DNA from: Pseudomonas sp. CCI4.2
GTDB lineage: Bacteria > Pseudomonadota > Gammaproteobacteria > Pseudomonadales > Pseudomonadaceae
Length of the DNA: 64,000 nt
Assembly (NCBI RefSeq): GCF_034350045.1
Contig: NZ_CP133781.1
Location: 3,768,501-3,832,500, forward strand
Direction of reading: 5' to 3'
The notes below the pieces were generated by a model. It searched no databases, was not told the origin of the DNA, and saw nothing but the letters and a program-made list of their open reading frames with translations. The position numbers and the translations under genes were made by a program. How positions within the stretch are numbered: position 1 is the first letter of the stretch; each line of letters starts with the position of its first letter. Of the stretch, positions 17,400 to 26,673 are shown in pieces.

Positions 17400-18583
17400 C
17401 TTCGATGCAACCTGTTTCTTCTCGTCGTCGATTTCGACTCATTGCACTGGTCGTCGCGGTAATCATCGCGGTGCTGGTGCGCCAATTCTGGCCGGGCCGG
17501 GTGCACGTTGTGCCGAGCGTGGCCGCTGATGCAGCGGTTCCGGTCACCCAGCAACAGGTGCAGCAACAAGACTTGCCAATCTGGCTGGATGCCATTGGTA
17601 ATGTCCAGGCGCTCAACACCGTCAACGTACGTGTGCGGGTCGATGGTGAATTGCAGAAAGTGCTGTTCAACGAAGGCCAAATGGTCAAGGCTGGCGACGA
17701 ACTCGCGAAAATTGACCCACGGGTTTATCAGGCTCAAGTGGCGCAAGCGCAGGCGATGGTCGCCAAAGACCAGGCACAGGTTGCCGATCTGCGTGTCAAT
17801 CTGGACCGAGCCAGTAAGCTGGCCGCCGCGAAGGCCGGGCCGACTCAGGATGTCGACACGTTCCGTGCACAGCTGGCGGCGCAACAAGCCACGGTTCAGG
17901 CCGACCAAGCTGCGCTGGATAACGCCAAATTACAGTTGAGCTTTACCCAAATCACCGCGCCGCTAACCGGCCGCACTGGCCAGCGTTTGCTTGACGTCGG
18001 TTCCATCGCTCACGGCGTTGACGCGACCGGGTTGGTCACCATCACCCAGATGAACCCCATTTCGGTGGCGTTCTCGGTAAACCAGGATGTCCTGGCTGAA
18101 ATTCTCGAAGAAAACGCCCGTCAGCCCTTGCAAGTCGTTGCAATGAGCCGGGATGGCAAGCAGGAAATCGCCACCGGTAAGCTCAGTTTTATCGACAGCC
18201 AAGTCGCTGCGGGCAGCGGCCAGATCCAGTTAAAGGCCGAGTTCAGCAACGATAAGTCGCAACTGTGGCCGGGTGAGTTGGTCAGCGCGCGGGTTCTGCT
18301 GCACACCCAGCGCGATGCCACGGTGGTGTCCGTTAATGCGGTGCAACAAGGGCAAAAGGGTTCGTTCGTGTACGTGGTCAACGCCGATCAGCGGGTAGAA
18401 CCGCGCTTGGTGGATGCCTCTTCGGTGGTCGGCGGGCAGCAATGGATTCGCAAAGGCCTGTCGCCGGGTGAAACCGTGGTGGTCCAGGGGCAGTCAAGAA
18501 TCGCCTCAGGGGTAAAAGTTTCGGCAGTCCAGACTGACGTGACGTCCCTCCAGCCCCCGGTGAATGCGGAGGCCAGTCGATGA
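17396..18583 (+). CDS. RND efflux periplasmic adaptor (MdtA-like)
   Basis: The 395-residue membrane fusion protein has one N-terminal membrane segment (about 13-30) after a basic start. A split lipoyl domain (around VRVDGELQKVLFNEGQMVKAGDELAKIDP and GRTGQRLLDVGSI) flanks an alpha-hairpin. Beta-barrel and membrane-proximal domains follow, with WPGELVSARV typical of the MdtA/MexA group. It links the inner-membrane transporter to the outer-membrane channel. It overlaps both neighbours by ATGA, which implies tight co-translation. Confidence 0.92.
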   Translation: MTSMQPVSSRRRFRLIALVVAVIIAVLVRQFWPGRVHVVPSVAADAAVPVTQQQVQQQDLPIWLDAIGNVQALNTVNVRVRVDGELQKVLFNEGQMVKAGDELAKIDPRVYQAQVAQAQAMVAKDQAQVADLRVNLDRASKLAAAKAGPTQDVDTFRAQLAAQQATVQADQAALDNAKLQLSFTQITAPLTGRTGQRLLDVGSIAHGVDATGLVTITQMNPISVAFSVNQDVLAEILEENARQPLQVVAMSRDGKQEIATGKLSFIDSQVAAGSGQIQLKAEFSNDKSQLWPGELVSARVLLHTQRDATVVSVNAVQQGQKGSFVYVVNADQRVEPRLVDASSVVGGQQWIRKGLSPGETVVVQGQSRIASGVKVSAVQTDVTSLQPPVNAEASR

Positions 18584-21500
18584 ACGCGTTAGCCGGTTTG
18601 ATTCAACGCCGCGTGGGCCTGTGCCTGTTGGCCATTGGGATCATGTTGCTTGGCGGTTACGCCTACTTCCAATTGCCAGTCGCGCCATTGCCAACGGTGG
18701 ATTTCCCCACTATTCAGGTCACGGCCAAATTATCCGGTGCCAGCGCTGACACCATGGCGACCTCGGTGGCGACACCCCTGGAGCGGGCGTTTTCAGCGGT
18801 ACCGCAAGTCACCTCGATGACCTCGACCAGCGCCGCTGGCAAAACCCAGATTGTGTTGCAGTTCGACTTGAACCGCGACATCGATGGCGCAGCGCAAGAC
18901 GTTCAGACGGCGATTAACACTGCCACCCCGAACCTGCCGAAAACCATGACCAGCACCCCGACCTTCAACAAGGTCAACCCAGCTGAGTTCACGGTCTTGT
19001 CGTTGGCCCTGACCTCGCCGACCAAAACCCTGCACCAGCTGGATTTGTACGCCGATAACTACCTCGCACAGCAGCTGTCGCAAATGCCTGGCGTGGGGTT
19101 GATCGACTTTCATGGCGAACAAAAACCAGCGGTGCGGGTGCAAATCGACCCTGATGCATTGGCAGCTCGCGGTCTGACCCTGGAAGACGTGCGAAGCATC
19201 ATCGGTGTCAGCACCCTCGACCAACCCAAGGGCAGCCTGGATGGCGAATACCGCTCGATCACGCTGGGTGCAACCGACCAGTTGCTCGATCCCAAAGGCT
19301 ATCGCGAACAAGTGGTCGCCTATAAAAACGGCGTGCCAATCAAGCTGGGTGACTTGGGTAAGGTCATTGATGGCGCAGAAGACACGCAACAAGCCGCGGC
19401 CATTGAAGGCGAGCCGGGCATCATCGTTGACATCCACAAGCAGCCCGGCTTCAACGTCCTGTCGACCATCGCCGCCATCAAAGCCAGACTGCCAGTATTA
19501 ACGGCGCAGTTGCCCAAAGACGTTAATGTCCAGGTGGTGGGCGACCGCACGCAAACCATCGAAGCCTCGGTCAACGACGTGCAGTTCACGCTGTTACTGT
19601 CGATTGCCTTGGTGGTGGTGGTTATTTTTGTATTCCTGCGCAAAGCCACGGCGACCTTGATTCCAACGCTGACCATTCCGCTGTCACTGGTGGCAACGTT
19701 TGCGGTGATGTATGTGCTCGGTTACAGCCTCGATAACCTGTCGATCATGGGCTTGGCGATTGCCGTCGGGTTCGTGGTGGATGACGCCATCGTGGTCATG
19801 GAAAACATCGTCCGTCACTTGGAAATGGGCAAAACAAAAATACAGGCCGCAGTAGAAGGGCTGCGGGAAGTGGGCTTCACGATCGTCTCGATGACCATCT
19901 CGCTGATCGCTGTGTTCCTGCCGATTCTGTTGATGGGCGGCATTGTTGGCCGGCTGATGCGTGAGTTCGCAGTAACCGTCAGCGTGGCGATTTTGATGTC
20001 GTGCATCGTGTCCTTGACGGTTACGCCGATGCTCTGCGCGTGGCTGCTCAAACACCACGAGGAAGAACCTGAGCCGGGGCGTTTTTCACGGATTTGTGAA
20101 AACGCGTTCAACAGCATTCACACTGGCTACAGTCGCAGCCTTGATTGGGTGCTGGCCCACCAGCGACTGACCTTGGCCGTGGCAATGGCGACTTTTCTGG
20201 CGACCGCCGCACTGTACGTTTACATCCCCAAAGGCTTTTTTCCGCAACAGGACAATGGCTTGATCCAAGGGATCGCCGAGGCCGCACCGGATATCTCGCC
20301 CAAAGCCATGCGTGACCAAGTGGCGCTGCTGTCAGATATCGTCGGTGCTGATCCGGCGGTGGCCAAAGTCTACTTCTGGATTGGCCCCAACCCGACCATC
20401 AGCCAGGGCAAGGTGATGATTAACCTCAAGCCATTTGCTCAGCGTACGGCCTCTGCGCAACAAGTGATTGCGCGGTTGCAGCCACAGCTGGACAAGATCC
20501 CTGGCATCAAGATGTACATGCAGGCCAACCAAGACATTCAGATCGGCGGTCGAGCCAGCAAAACTCAATACCAATACACCCTGCAAGACCCTGACAGTAC
20601 CGAGTTGGACCATTGGAGCGGCGTGTTACTGGCCAAACTCAAGACCTTGCCGCAGTTGCAACACGTGACGTCCGACCAGCAACGCGCCACCACCCAGGCA
20701 ACCTTGGTCATCGACCGCGCTACTGCGTCGCGGATGGGCGTCACTGTGCAAGCCATCGACGACGTGCTGTATGACGCGTTCGGTCAACGCCAGATCGCCA
20801 CCATGTTCACGGCGCTGGACCAGAATCACGTCATCCTGGAACTCGATCCGAAGTGGCAATTGTCGCTAGAAACCCTAGGCCATTTGTACGTGCGCTCGAG
20901 CAGTGGCGCGCTAGTGCCGTTAAGTTTGATGACCAACCTCAAGAATGAATTGGTGCCGATCATCATCAACCACCAGGGCATCTTTCCGGCGATTACCCTG
21001 TCGTTCGATTTGGCGCCGGGGCATGCGTTAAGCGAAGCGGTCGATGCAATCCAGAAAGCCTCATTGGCGGTGGCGCTGCCGGACAATGTTCGCGGTAGTT
21101 TCCAAGGCACGGCCCAAGCGTTTCAGGATTCTCTGAAGTCTCAACCGTGGCTGATTCTCGCGGCCATTTTGACCGTCTACATCGTGTTGGGCGTGCTGTA
21201 TGAAAGCGCCATCCATCCGCTGACTATCATCTCAACCCTGCCGTCGGCCGGATTTGGCGCGCTGTTGGCGTTGATTATTTGCGGTCAGGACCTGTCGGTG
21301 CTGGGGATGATCGGGATTATCTTGTTGATCGGTATCGTCAAGAAGAACGCCATCATGATCGTTGACTTCACCCTGGCGGCGGAAAAGCAGGGAATGTCTC
21401 CGGCAGACGCCGTGCGTGAAGGGTGCTTGTTACGATTGCGGCCGATCCTCATGACCTCGTTGGCAGCATTGTTGGGCGCGGTTCCGCTGGCATTGGGGCA

Positions 21501-21663
21501 TGGTGCCGGTTCGGAATTACGCCAGCCGCTGGGCATCGCTATAGTCGGCGGCTTGCTGGTTTCCCAAGTACTGACGCTGTACACCACGCCGGTTGTTTAC
21601 CTATGGTTTGATCGCTTGCGCACCCGTCGTGCCGTTGCCGCCGAACTCACTGTTGCTTCATAA
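18580..21663 (+). CDS. RND efflux permease (MdtB/MdtC-like)
   Basis: The 1027-residue protein has the duplicated RND layout: a helix at each half start, two large periplasmic porter loops, and twelve membrane helices. The proton-relay aspartates are Asp401-Asp402 in GFVVDDAIVVMENIV of the fourth helix, with the matching lysine region in IGIVKKNAIMIVDF. Sequence character is closest to the MdtB/MdtC/MuxB type, which normally works as a pair of different permeases, but only one permease gene is present. Substrates are probably amphipathic drugs, bile-salt-like or plant compounds; this is family knowledge, not seen here. Confidence 0.93.
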   Translation: MNALAGLIQRRVGLCLLAIGIMLLGGYAYFQLPVAPLPTVDFPTIQVTAKLSGASADTMATSVATPLERAFSAVPQVTSMTSTSAAGKTQIVLQFDLNRDIDGAAQDVQTAINTATPNLPKTMTSTPTFNKVNPAEFTVLSLALTSPTKTLHQLDLYADNYLAQQLSQMPGVGLIDFHGEQKPAVRVQIDPDALAARGLTLEDVRSIIGVSTLDQPKGSLDGEYRSITLGATDQLLDPKGYREQVVAYKNGVPIKLGDLGKVIDGAEDTQQAAAIEGEPGIIVDIHKQPGFNVLSTIAAIKARLPVLTAQLPKDVNVQVVGDRTQTIEASVNDVQFTLLLSIALVVVVIFVFLRKATATLIPTLTIPLSLVATFAVMYVLGYSLDNLSIMGLAIAVGFVVDDAIVVMENIVRHLEMGKTKIQAAVEGLREVGFTIVSMTISLIAVFLPILLMGGIVGRLMREFAVTVSVAILMSCIVSLTVTPMLCAWLLKHHEEEPEPGRFSRICENAFNSIHTGYSRSLDWVLAHQRLTLAVAMATFLATAALYVYIPKGFFPQQDNGLIQGIAEAAPDISPKAMRDQVALLSDIVGADPAVAKVYFWIGPNPTISQGKVMINLKPFAQRTASAQQVIARLQPQLDKIPGIKMYMQANQDIQIGGRASKTQYQYTLQDPDSTELDHWSGVLLAKLKTLPQLQHVTSDQQRATTQATLVIDRATASRMGVTVQAIDDVLYDAFGQRQIATMFTALDQNHVILELDPKWQLSLETLGHLYVRSSSGALVPLSLMTNLKNELVPIIINHQGIFPAITLSFDLAPGHALSEAVDAIQKASLAVALPDNVRGSFQGTAQAFQDSLKSQPWLILAAILTVYIVLGVLYESAIHPLTIISTLPSAGFGALLALIICGQDLSVLGMIGIILLIGIVKKNAIMIVDFTLAAEKQGMSPADAVREGCLLRLRPILMTSLAALLGAVPLALGHGAGSELRQPLGIAIVGGLLVSQVLTLYTTPVVYLWFDRLRTRRAVAAELTVAS

Positions 21664-21727
21664 CCGCTGATTTAGAGCGCATGAGCGGCGTGTTACAGCG
21701 ATTTTATTACTAAAAATAAGGAGAGTT

Positions 21728-21743
21728 TTGACGTTATTTTCAT
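21728..21743 (+). promoter_or_regulatory. Possible ColR-box upstream of the colR-like gene
   Basis: TTGACGTTATTTTCAT fits the recalled ColR motif in its first eight positions and differs at two positions of TTTTTCAC. It lies 62 bp before the colR-like start, so autoregulation is conceivable. No good -10 is seen at the ideal distance. Confidence 0.3.
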
Positions 21744-21804
21744 TAGCCACCCGGAACACTAAGCGTCAAGGTGGCTTGCATAACGAGCAGTGTAGGAAAA
21801 AACC

Positions 21805-22479
21805 ATGCGTATTCTGGTAGTCGAAGACCATAAAGATATTTTAGATAGCATCTCCGAGTACATGGTGCTGAAGGGCTGTGAAGTAGTGGGGGCAGCGGAC
21901 GGCTTGACCGGTCTGCATCTGGCGGCAACAGAGACGTTTGACGCGATTATCCTCGACGTCATGTTGCCGGGGATGGATGGAAATCAGCTGTGTAAGAATC
22001 TGCGCGAACATGCGCGACTAGACACGCCGATTTTGATGTTGACCGCCCGGGACGATTTGCCGGATCGCTTGAAAGGGTTCAAATCCGGGGCCGACGATTA
22101 CATCGTTAAACCCTTTGCGCTGTCAGAATTGTTGGCGCGGATCGAAGCCATTGCACGCCGTAAAAAGGGCCTGCAAAAGCGCATTATCCAGATTCATGAT
22201 TTGGTCTACGACCTGGATGCGCTTGAGGTCACGCGTGCGGGAAAGCCGTTAAAACTTAACCCGATAAACCTGACGTTATTGGCGGTGCTCATGCTGAAAA
22301 GTCCGGCCATCGTGCGTCGGCAGGAGTTGGAAGAAGCGGTCTGGGGTACTGATTTGCCGGACAGTGACAGCCTAAGAAGCAATATTTATCTATTACGTAA
22401 AGTCGTGGATAAGGGTTTTGATATTCCTTTACTGCATAACTATCATGGGGTCGGGTACAGGATTCATACATCTGCTTAG
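21805..22479 (+). CDS. Orphan ColR-like response regulator
   Basis: The 224-residue OmpR-family regulator has the phospho-acceptor in AIILDVMLPGMDG, lysine in YIVKPFALSELLARIEA, and a winged helix. From memory of the Pseudomonas ColR sequence, several stretches are near identical in pattern: GLTGLHLAATE, LVYDLDALEVTRAGKPLKLNPINL, DSDSLRSNIYLLRKVVDKGFD and HGVGYRI. Normal ColR is followed directly by the sensor ColS; here no kinase gene follows and the next gene is a methyltransferase. It is therefore probably a paralogue answering a distant kinase, perhaps chromosomal ColS. Predicted targets are envelope-maintenance genes. Confidence 0.85.
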   Translation: MRILVVEDHKDILDSISEYMVLKGCEVVGAADGLTGLHLAATETFDAIILDVMLPGMDGNQLCKNLREHARLDTPILMLTARDDLPDRLKGFKSGADDYIVKPFALSELLARIEAIARRKKGLQKRIIQIHDLVYDLDALEVTRAGKPLKLNPINLTLLAVLMLKSPAIVRRQELEEAVWGTDLPDSDSLRSNIYLLRKVVDKGFDIPLLHNYHGVGYRIHTSA

Positions 22480-22531
22480 TGTTGCTTAGTTAAGCGTGTT
22501 CTTGTCATATCTTGCAATTGTTGAGCGAATT

Positions 22532-22547
22532 TAAACGGAATTTTCAC
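22532..22547 (+). promoter_or_regulatory. Weak ColR-box-like element upstream of the methyltransferase
   Basis: TAAACGGAATTTTCAC agrees with the 3' half of the recalled ColR motif but misses three defined positions overall. It is listed because of its place between the colR-like gene and its probable partner. Weak on its own. Confidence 0.2.
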
Positions 22548-22612
22548 AACGGGGTAACTTCGTTGCGACGCGCCACTGAATAATATTTTCTCATTAATTA
22601 GTGGAGTAGAAG

Positions 22613-23314
22613 ATGACTAATCCCATCAAGCTCAAGTTTTCCGAGAAATACGATGAAGCCCATGCGCAGCGCTATTTTCTCAAGCATCAGGACGGTTCAG
22701 CCCGCCGGCTGTCGCACTGGCGAGATGAACAATTAGCACGTAAAGCCTTGGCGTTAGCGGGTGAGCCAACCACCGTGCTAGACCTTCCCTGCGGGGCGGG
22801 CAGATTTTGGCCGCTGCTGGCAGAGAAAGCCAATCGGGTTATTATTGCGGCGGACAACTCGGCAGCAATGTTGCAGACCGCGTGTGAATCCCAGTCGCCT
22901 GCGGTCGTAAAGCGCGTGCGAACGTTGCAAACCTCAGCCTTCGATATCGAATTGCCTGAGAACGCGGTGGACTGCATTTTTTGCATGCGCTTGCTACATC
23001 ACATTGGTGACCCTAACCATAGAATGTCGTTACTTAAGCAATTGAACCGTGTTACCCGTGACACGGTGATTATCTCGTTGTGGGTGGACGGCAACTTCAA
23101 GGCGTGGAAGCGCAAGCGCCAAGAGCAACTGCGTCTGGCGGATGGAAAGCAAAGCGGCTATCAAAACCGCTTCGTGATTCCGGTGAAAACAGCAGAAGCC
23201 GAGTTCGTTCAAGCCGGCTTCGAAATTGAGAAGCGCCTGGATTTTCTACCGCTGTACGCGATGTGGCGGGTGTACGTGCTGCGCAAGAAATTTAATGTGC
23301 CGCGCGAATTTTGA
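22613..23314 (+). CDS. Class I SAM-dependent methyltransferase
   Basis: The 233-residue protein has a class I methyltransferase fold. Motif I is TTVLDLPCGAGRFWPLL (SAM binding), followed by ADNSAAMLQ with the ribose-binding acidic position, and then DCIFCMRLLHHIGD. The substrate cannot be deduced. In Pseudomonas, a methyltransferase gene often lies directly after colRS and belongs to the ColR regulon (warA, as I recall), and the position 134 bp after the colR-like gene mirrors that arrangement without colS. A role in lipopolysaccharide or envelope modification is therefore a reasonable inference, not a demonstrated one. GTGGAG precedes the ATG. Confidence 0.85.
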   Translation: MTNPIKLKFSEKYDEAHAQRYFLKHQDGSARRLSHWRDEQLARKALALAGEPTTVLDLPCGAGRFWPLLAEKANRVIIAADNSAAMLQTACESQSPAVVKRVRTLQTSAFDIELPENAVDCIFCMRLLHHIGDPNHRMSLLKQLNRVTRDTVIISLWVDGNFKAWKRKRQEQLRLADGKQSGYQNRFVIPVKTAEAEFVQAGFEIEKRLDFLPLYAMWRVYVLRKKFNVPREF

Positions 23315-23446
23315 GGGAACTTGTGGGGGGGAGCTGCGATCAAGCTCTACTTACGGTGTCGACGCACGTCACGGTCTCCGAAGCACTTCTGTAAATGCCC
23401 GGTTTTCTGTTTTGTGTGCCGCGCAAATCCCAAAGGAACCTGATAG

Positions 23447-24298
23447 ATGATGACTCAAGATAAACCCGTATGGCTGATCACTGGCTGCTCTACAGGCTTT
23501 GGTCGCGAACTGGCGAAGTTGGTGTTGGCACGTGGCTGGCGTGCGGTGGTGACCGCCCGTGATCCGTCAACGCTCGCCGATATTGTCAAAGGCCATGAAG
23601 ACTCCTCACTGGCGCTGGCGCTCGACGTTACTAACCCTCAGCAAATCCACGACGCTGTAAGTCAAGCTAATGCGCGTTTTGGCCGTATCGATGCGTTAGT
23701 CAACAACGCCGGTTATGGTTACTTGGCGGCAATTGAAGAGGGTGAAGACGACGCAGTGCGGGCCATGTTCGAAGCCAATGTGTTTGGCTTGGTCGACATG
23801 ACAAAAGCGGTGTTGCCGACCCTGCGTAAGCAACGCAGTGGGATCATCATCAACGTATCCTCCATCGGCGGCCTTGCCAGCTTTGGCGCCACTGGTTACT
23901 ACCACGGTACCAAATACGCGGTTGAGGGTATTTCCGAGTCGCTGGCGATTGAAGTCAAACCGTTGGGAATCGATGTATTGATCGTCGAGCCAGGCCCATT
24001 CCGCACCAATTGGGCTGGTCCATCGATCAAAGCGTCGGCTACGGTGATTGATGATTACGACGCCACCGCCGGCGAACGTCGCCGCCAGACCTCCCAACGC
24101 AGTGGCAACCAAGCAGGTGATCCGGTACGCGCCGCCCAAGCGATCATCGACGCTGCCAGCTCGAAAAATCCGCCACTGCGCTTGCTCCTGGGCAAAGCTG
24201 CGCTAGAACTGGCCCGCAAGAAAATCGAATCGTTACGTCATGATTTCGATACGTGGGAAAGCACCACGCTAGGTGCGGATTTTCCAGAAGGGCAGTAA
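23447..24298 (+). CDS. Short-chain dehydrogenase/reductase
   Basis: The 283-residue protein is a classical-type SDR. WLITGCSTGFGREL binds the nucleotide (TGxxxGxG pattern), NNAGYG follows strand 4, and the catalytic Ser and Tyr-x-x-x-Lys lie in NVSSIGGLASFGATGYYHGTKYAVEG. VEPGPFRTNWAG is the usual cofactor-side loop. It would oxidise or reduce an alcohol or ketone with NAD(P); the substrate is unknown. AAGGAACC precedes the start region, and the second methionine would serve equally. It stands alone between the methyltransferase and a repeat array. Confidence 0.88.
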   Translation: MMTQDKPVWLITGCSTGFGRELAKLVLARGWRAVVTARDPSTLADIVKGHEDSSLALALDVTNPQQIHDAVSQANARFGRIDALVNNAGYGYLAAIEEGEDDAVRAMFEANVFGLVDMTKAVLPTLRKQRSGIIINVSSIGGLASFGATGYYHGTKYAVEGISESLAIEVKPLGIDVLIVEPGPFRTNWAGPSIKASATVIDDYDATAGERRRQTSQRSGNQAGDPVRAAQAIIDAASSKNPPLRLLLGKAALELARKKIESLRHDFDTWESTTLGADFPEGQ

Positions 24299-24326
24299 CA
24301 GGAACGGGCAATCAGCACGGTCTTTC

Positions 24327-24721
24327 TGTGGGAGCCAACTTGTTGATGTCGACCCGAAACTTGGGGCGCCTGCACTGATGCTTTCGTTGGCAAGCCACCC
24401 CACAGGGTGATTTGGGTCCGCACGAACTCAGCGATGGCATCGCAGAACCGAATGTGTGGGAGCAGGCTTGCCTGCGAAGAGGCCGGCAATCGCGCCGCTG
24501 ATGTTGACCCGAAACCTACGGCGCCTGCACTGACGCTTTCGTTGGCAAGCCAACTCCCACAGGGTGATTTGAGTCCGCACGAGCTCAGCGATGGCATAGC
24601 AGAACCGAATCTGTGGGAGCAGGCTTGCCTGCGAAGAGGCTGGCAATCGCGCCGCTGATGTGGACCTGAAACCTGGGTCGCCTGCATTGACGCTTTCGTT
24701 GGCAAGCCAACTCACACAGAC
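24327..24721. repeat. 157-bp tandem repeat array (REP-derived)
   Basis: Three consecutive units begin with TGTGGGAG at 24327, 24455 and 24612. Units two and three start 157 bp apart. Unit one is about 29 bp shorter through an internal deletion, and unit three is cut off after TTGGCAAGCCAACTC. Each full unit pairs a REP arm (GGAGCAGGCTTGCCTGCGAA) with its inverse (TTGGCAAGCCAACTCCCAC), then adds a tail containing GTCCGCACGAACTCAGCGA. One more copy lies at 51773 and a partial one at 32151. This array fills the 478-bp gap; no gene is present. Confidence 0.85.
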
Positions 24722-24776
24722 CTAGGCAGACCTAGAATAGTAAGCACTGAACCTTCGCCTCAGCCTTGCGCAGCCC

Positions 24777-25928
24777 TCACTGAACCGTCGGCATCGCCGT
24801 ATCTTTAGGCCACAACAACCAGATTTGCCCCGACTGTTTCATGTTTCCCGCCAGTTCGCCAGCCTCCACACCGGTACCGGTGAATAGGTCCGCGCGAACT
24901 TCGCCGGCAATTGCACCACCGGTATCCTGTGCGGCGACTGGACGGACGATGGCCCCGCCGTTTGGGCGGGTGGTGGAGAGCCATAGCAAGCTGCCCAGCG
25001 GAATGACCTTGCGATCAATCGCCACGCTGTAACCCGCCGTCAGTGGCACGTTGAGCGAACCGCGTGGGCCTTCGTTGCTTTCTGGGCGGATACCGAAGAA
25101 CACATAACTTGGATTGCTCGCCAATAACTCCGGAACCTGATCCGGGTTGGCCGTTGCCCAATCGCGAATTCGGCTCATGCTCAATTCTTCTTTCTTGAGC
25201 TGATCATGATCGACCAACCAGCGTCCAACGGGTCTGTAGGGATGACCATTCTGGTCGGCATAGCCAATGCGTACCTGTTTCCCACTGTCTAACTGGATGC
25301 GGCCAGAACCCTGGATTTGCAGAAATTGCAGGTCCATCGGGTTGCTTAGCCATGCCAGTACCGGAGCGTTTGCGCCTTGGCGGCCAATGGTAGCGGCATC
25401 GTCATAGGGCTTGAGCGTGCGACCCTCAAGCCGGCCACGCAGGCGTTTGCCCTTGAGTTCGGGGTAGATGCTATCCAACGCGACCACCACCAAGTCATCC
25501 GGCACGCCATACACCGGGACAGTGGTCGTATCGCTGCGCTCAAGGCTGCCTTTGTAGATGGGCTCGAAATAACCGGTGATCAATCCCTTGGCGCCTTTGT
25601 CTGCCGAGCGCAGGCTATACACCTGCAGGTTTGACTTAAGAAATTCACGAATCGCCGGGGCGTTTGGTTGGACTTGAGCGGCAGCGCTGCAGGTGGTTTT
25701 CCAGATTTTATCGTTGGCCATCCGAGTGCACGCGGAATACCAGGTGTTGAAGCCTGCGAGGAGGTCTTCATCGCTGGTCACCGGCAGGTCCTCCCACTTG
25801 ACGCTGACGTAGGTGGTCACAGTCGGCGGCGTGGCCTTGGGCACGCCGTTGTCGCAGGCGGCCAGAAGGGCGAAGAGTGGCGCGACGCAAAACAAAAACC
25901 GGCGCCAGCGGCAGAAAAAATCAATCAC
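24777..25928 (-). CDS. mltA: Membrane-bound lytic murein transglycosylase A
   Basis: The 383-residue protein is an outer-membrane lipoprotein: the signal FLFCVAPLFALLAAC ends in the lipidated cysteine. It has the two-part MltA layout, a specificity domain (KGLITGYFEPIYKGSLERS, FLQIQGSGRIQLDSGKQVRIGYADQNGHPY) and the double-psi barrel 3D domain near the C-terminus (GSLLWLSTTRPNG and AQDTGGAIAGEVRADLFTGTG, with the catalytic aspartate). It cleaves the glycan backbone of peptidoglycan to 1,6-anhydro ends during wall turnover. It is transcribed alone, convergent with the repeat array. Confidence 0.95.
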   Translation of the reverse strand: MIDFFCRWRRFLFCVAPLFALLAACDNGVPKATPPTVTTYVSVKWEDLPVTSDEDLLAGFNTWYSACTRMANDKIWKTTCSAAAQVQPNAPAIREFLKSNLQVYSLRSADKGAKGLITGYFEPIYKGSLERSDTTTVPVYGVPDDLVVVALDSIYPELKGKRLRGRLEGRTLKPYDDAATIGRQGANAPVLAWLSNPMDLQFLQIQGSGRIQLDSGKQVRIGYADQNGHPYRPVGRWLVDHDQLKKEELSMSRIRDWATANPDQVPELLASNPSYVFFGIRPESNEGPRGSLNVPLTAGYSVAIDRKVIPLGSLLWLSTTRPNGGAIVRPVAAQDTGGAIAGEVRADLFTGTGVEAGELAGNMKQSGQIWLLWPKDTAMPTVQ

Positions 25929-26043
25929 ACGATGCGTTCCTGGTGAAATTCGAGGGCATTAGCTTGGGGAATCCGGTCACCCACGTCAAATCCGGGGCGC
26001 CGGAACTCATGTTGCAGTGACTCAGCGGTTATTCAGCGACTGC

Positions 26044-26673
26044 TCAATGCCGCGCAAAAATGTATTCGCCGCCTTTCTCCAGCGCCGCTTGATAGGCAGG
26101 GCGTGCTTGGGTGCGGTCTACCCACGCGGCGAGGTGAGGGTAAGCGCCCAGTTTGCCGAACTGTTTGGCGACATCGCCGATGAAGCTCAATTGAATGTCT
26201 GCGCCGGTCAGCTCATCGCCGAGCAGGTAGTCGGAATGGCTCAACGCCTCGTCGATATAGCTCAAGTAGTTGGTCACTTCCGAATCAATCCGAGGATGCA
26301 GCGCATTGCCGGCTTCCCCTAAACGAGCGACGTACAAGTTCAGCATCAACGGCAACATGGCCGAGCCTTCGGCGAAGTGCAGCCATTGCACGTACTCGTC
26401 ATACGCCGACGTGGACGGGTCTGGTTGCAGCTGCCCGTGGCCGTGGCGTCGAATCAGGTAGTCAACGATTGCCCCGGATTCGATCAGGACATTGGAACCG
26501 TCTTCGATGACCGGCGACTTGCCCAGCCGGTTAATCGCTTTGAGCTCAGGCGGTGCGAGATTTGTCGTTGGGTCGCGCTGATAGCACTTGAGTTCGTAGG
26601 GGATGGCCAGCTCTTCCAATAGCCAAAGGATCCGCTGTGAGCGCGAGTTGTTCAGGTGATGGACGATGATCAT
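26044..26673 (-). CDS. Glutathione S-transferase
   Basis: The 209-residue protein is a cytosolic GST. The thioredoxin-like half begins MIIVHHLNNSRSQRILWLLEELAIPYEL, where the serine after NNSR is the likely activating residue. INRLGKSPVIEDGSNVLIESGAIVDYL carries the cis-proline and Glu-Ser glutathione contacts. The helical half has LTGADIQLSFIGD as capping box. It would conjugate glutathione to electrophiles or reduce peroxides; substrate unknown. It is monocistronic between mltA and the sugar-acid cluster. Confidence 0.92.
   Translation of the reverse strand: MIIVHHLNNSRSQRILWLLEELAIPYELKCYQRDPTTNLAPPELKAINRLGKSPVIEDGSNVLIESGAIVDYLIRRHGHGQLQPDPSTSAYDEYVQWLHFAEGSAMLPLMLNLYVARLGEAGNALHPRIDSEVTNYLSYIDEALSHSDYLLGDELTGADIQLSFIGDVAKQFGKLGAYPHLAAWVDRTQARPAYQAALEKGGEYIFARH

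Noticed and set aside
24407..24658. Open frames running through the tandem repeat
   Set aside because: They exist on both strands because the repeat unit lacks stops in some frames; no start signals and no independent conservation.
24299..24776. Repeat array as a CRISPR
   Set aside because: The units are 157-bp near-identical tandem copies with no short repeats separated by unique spacers, and no cas gene is nearby.
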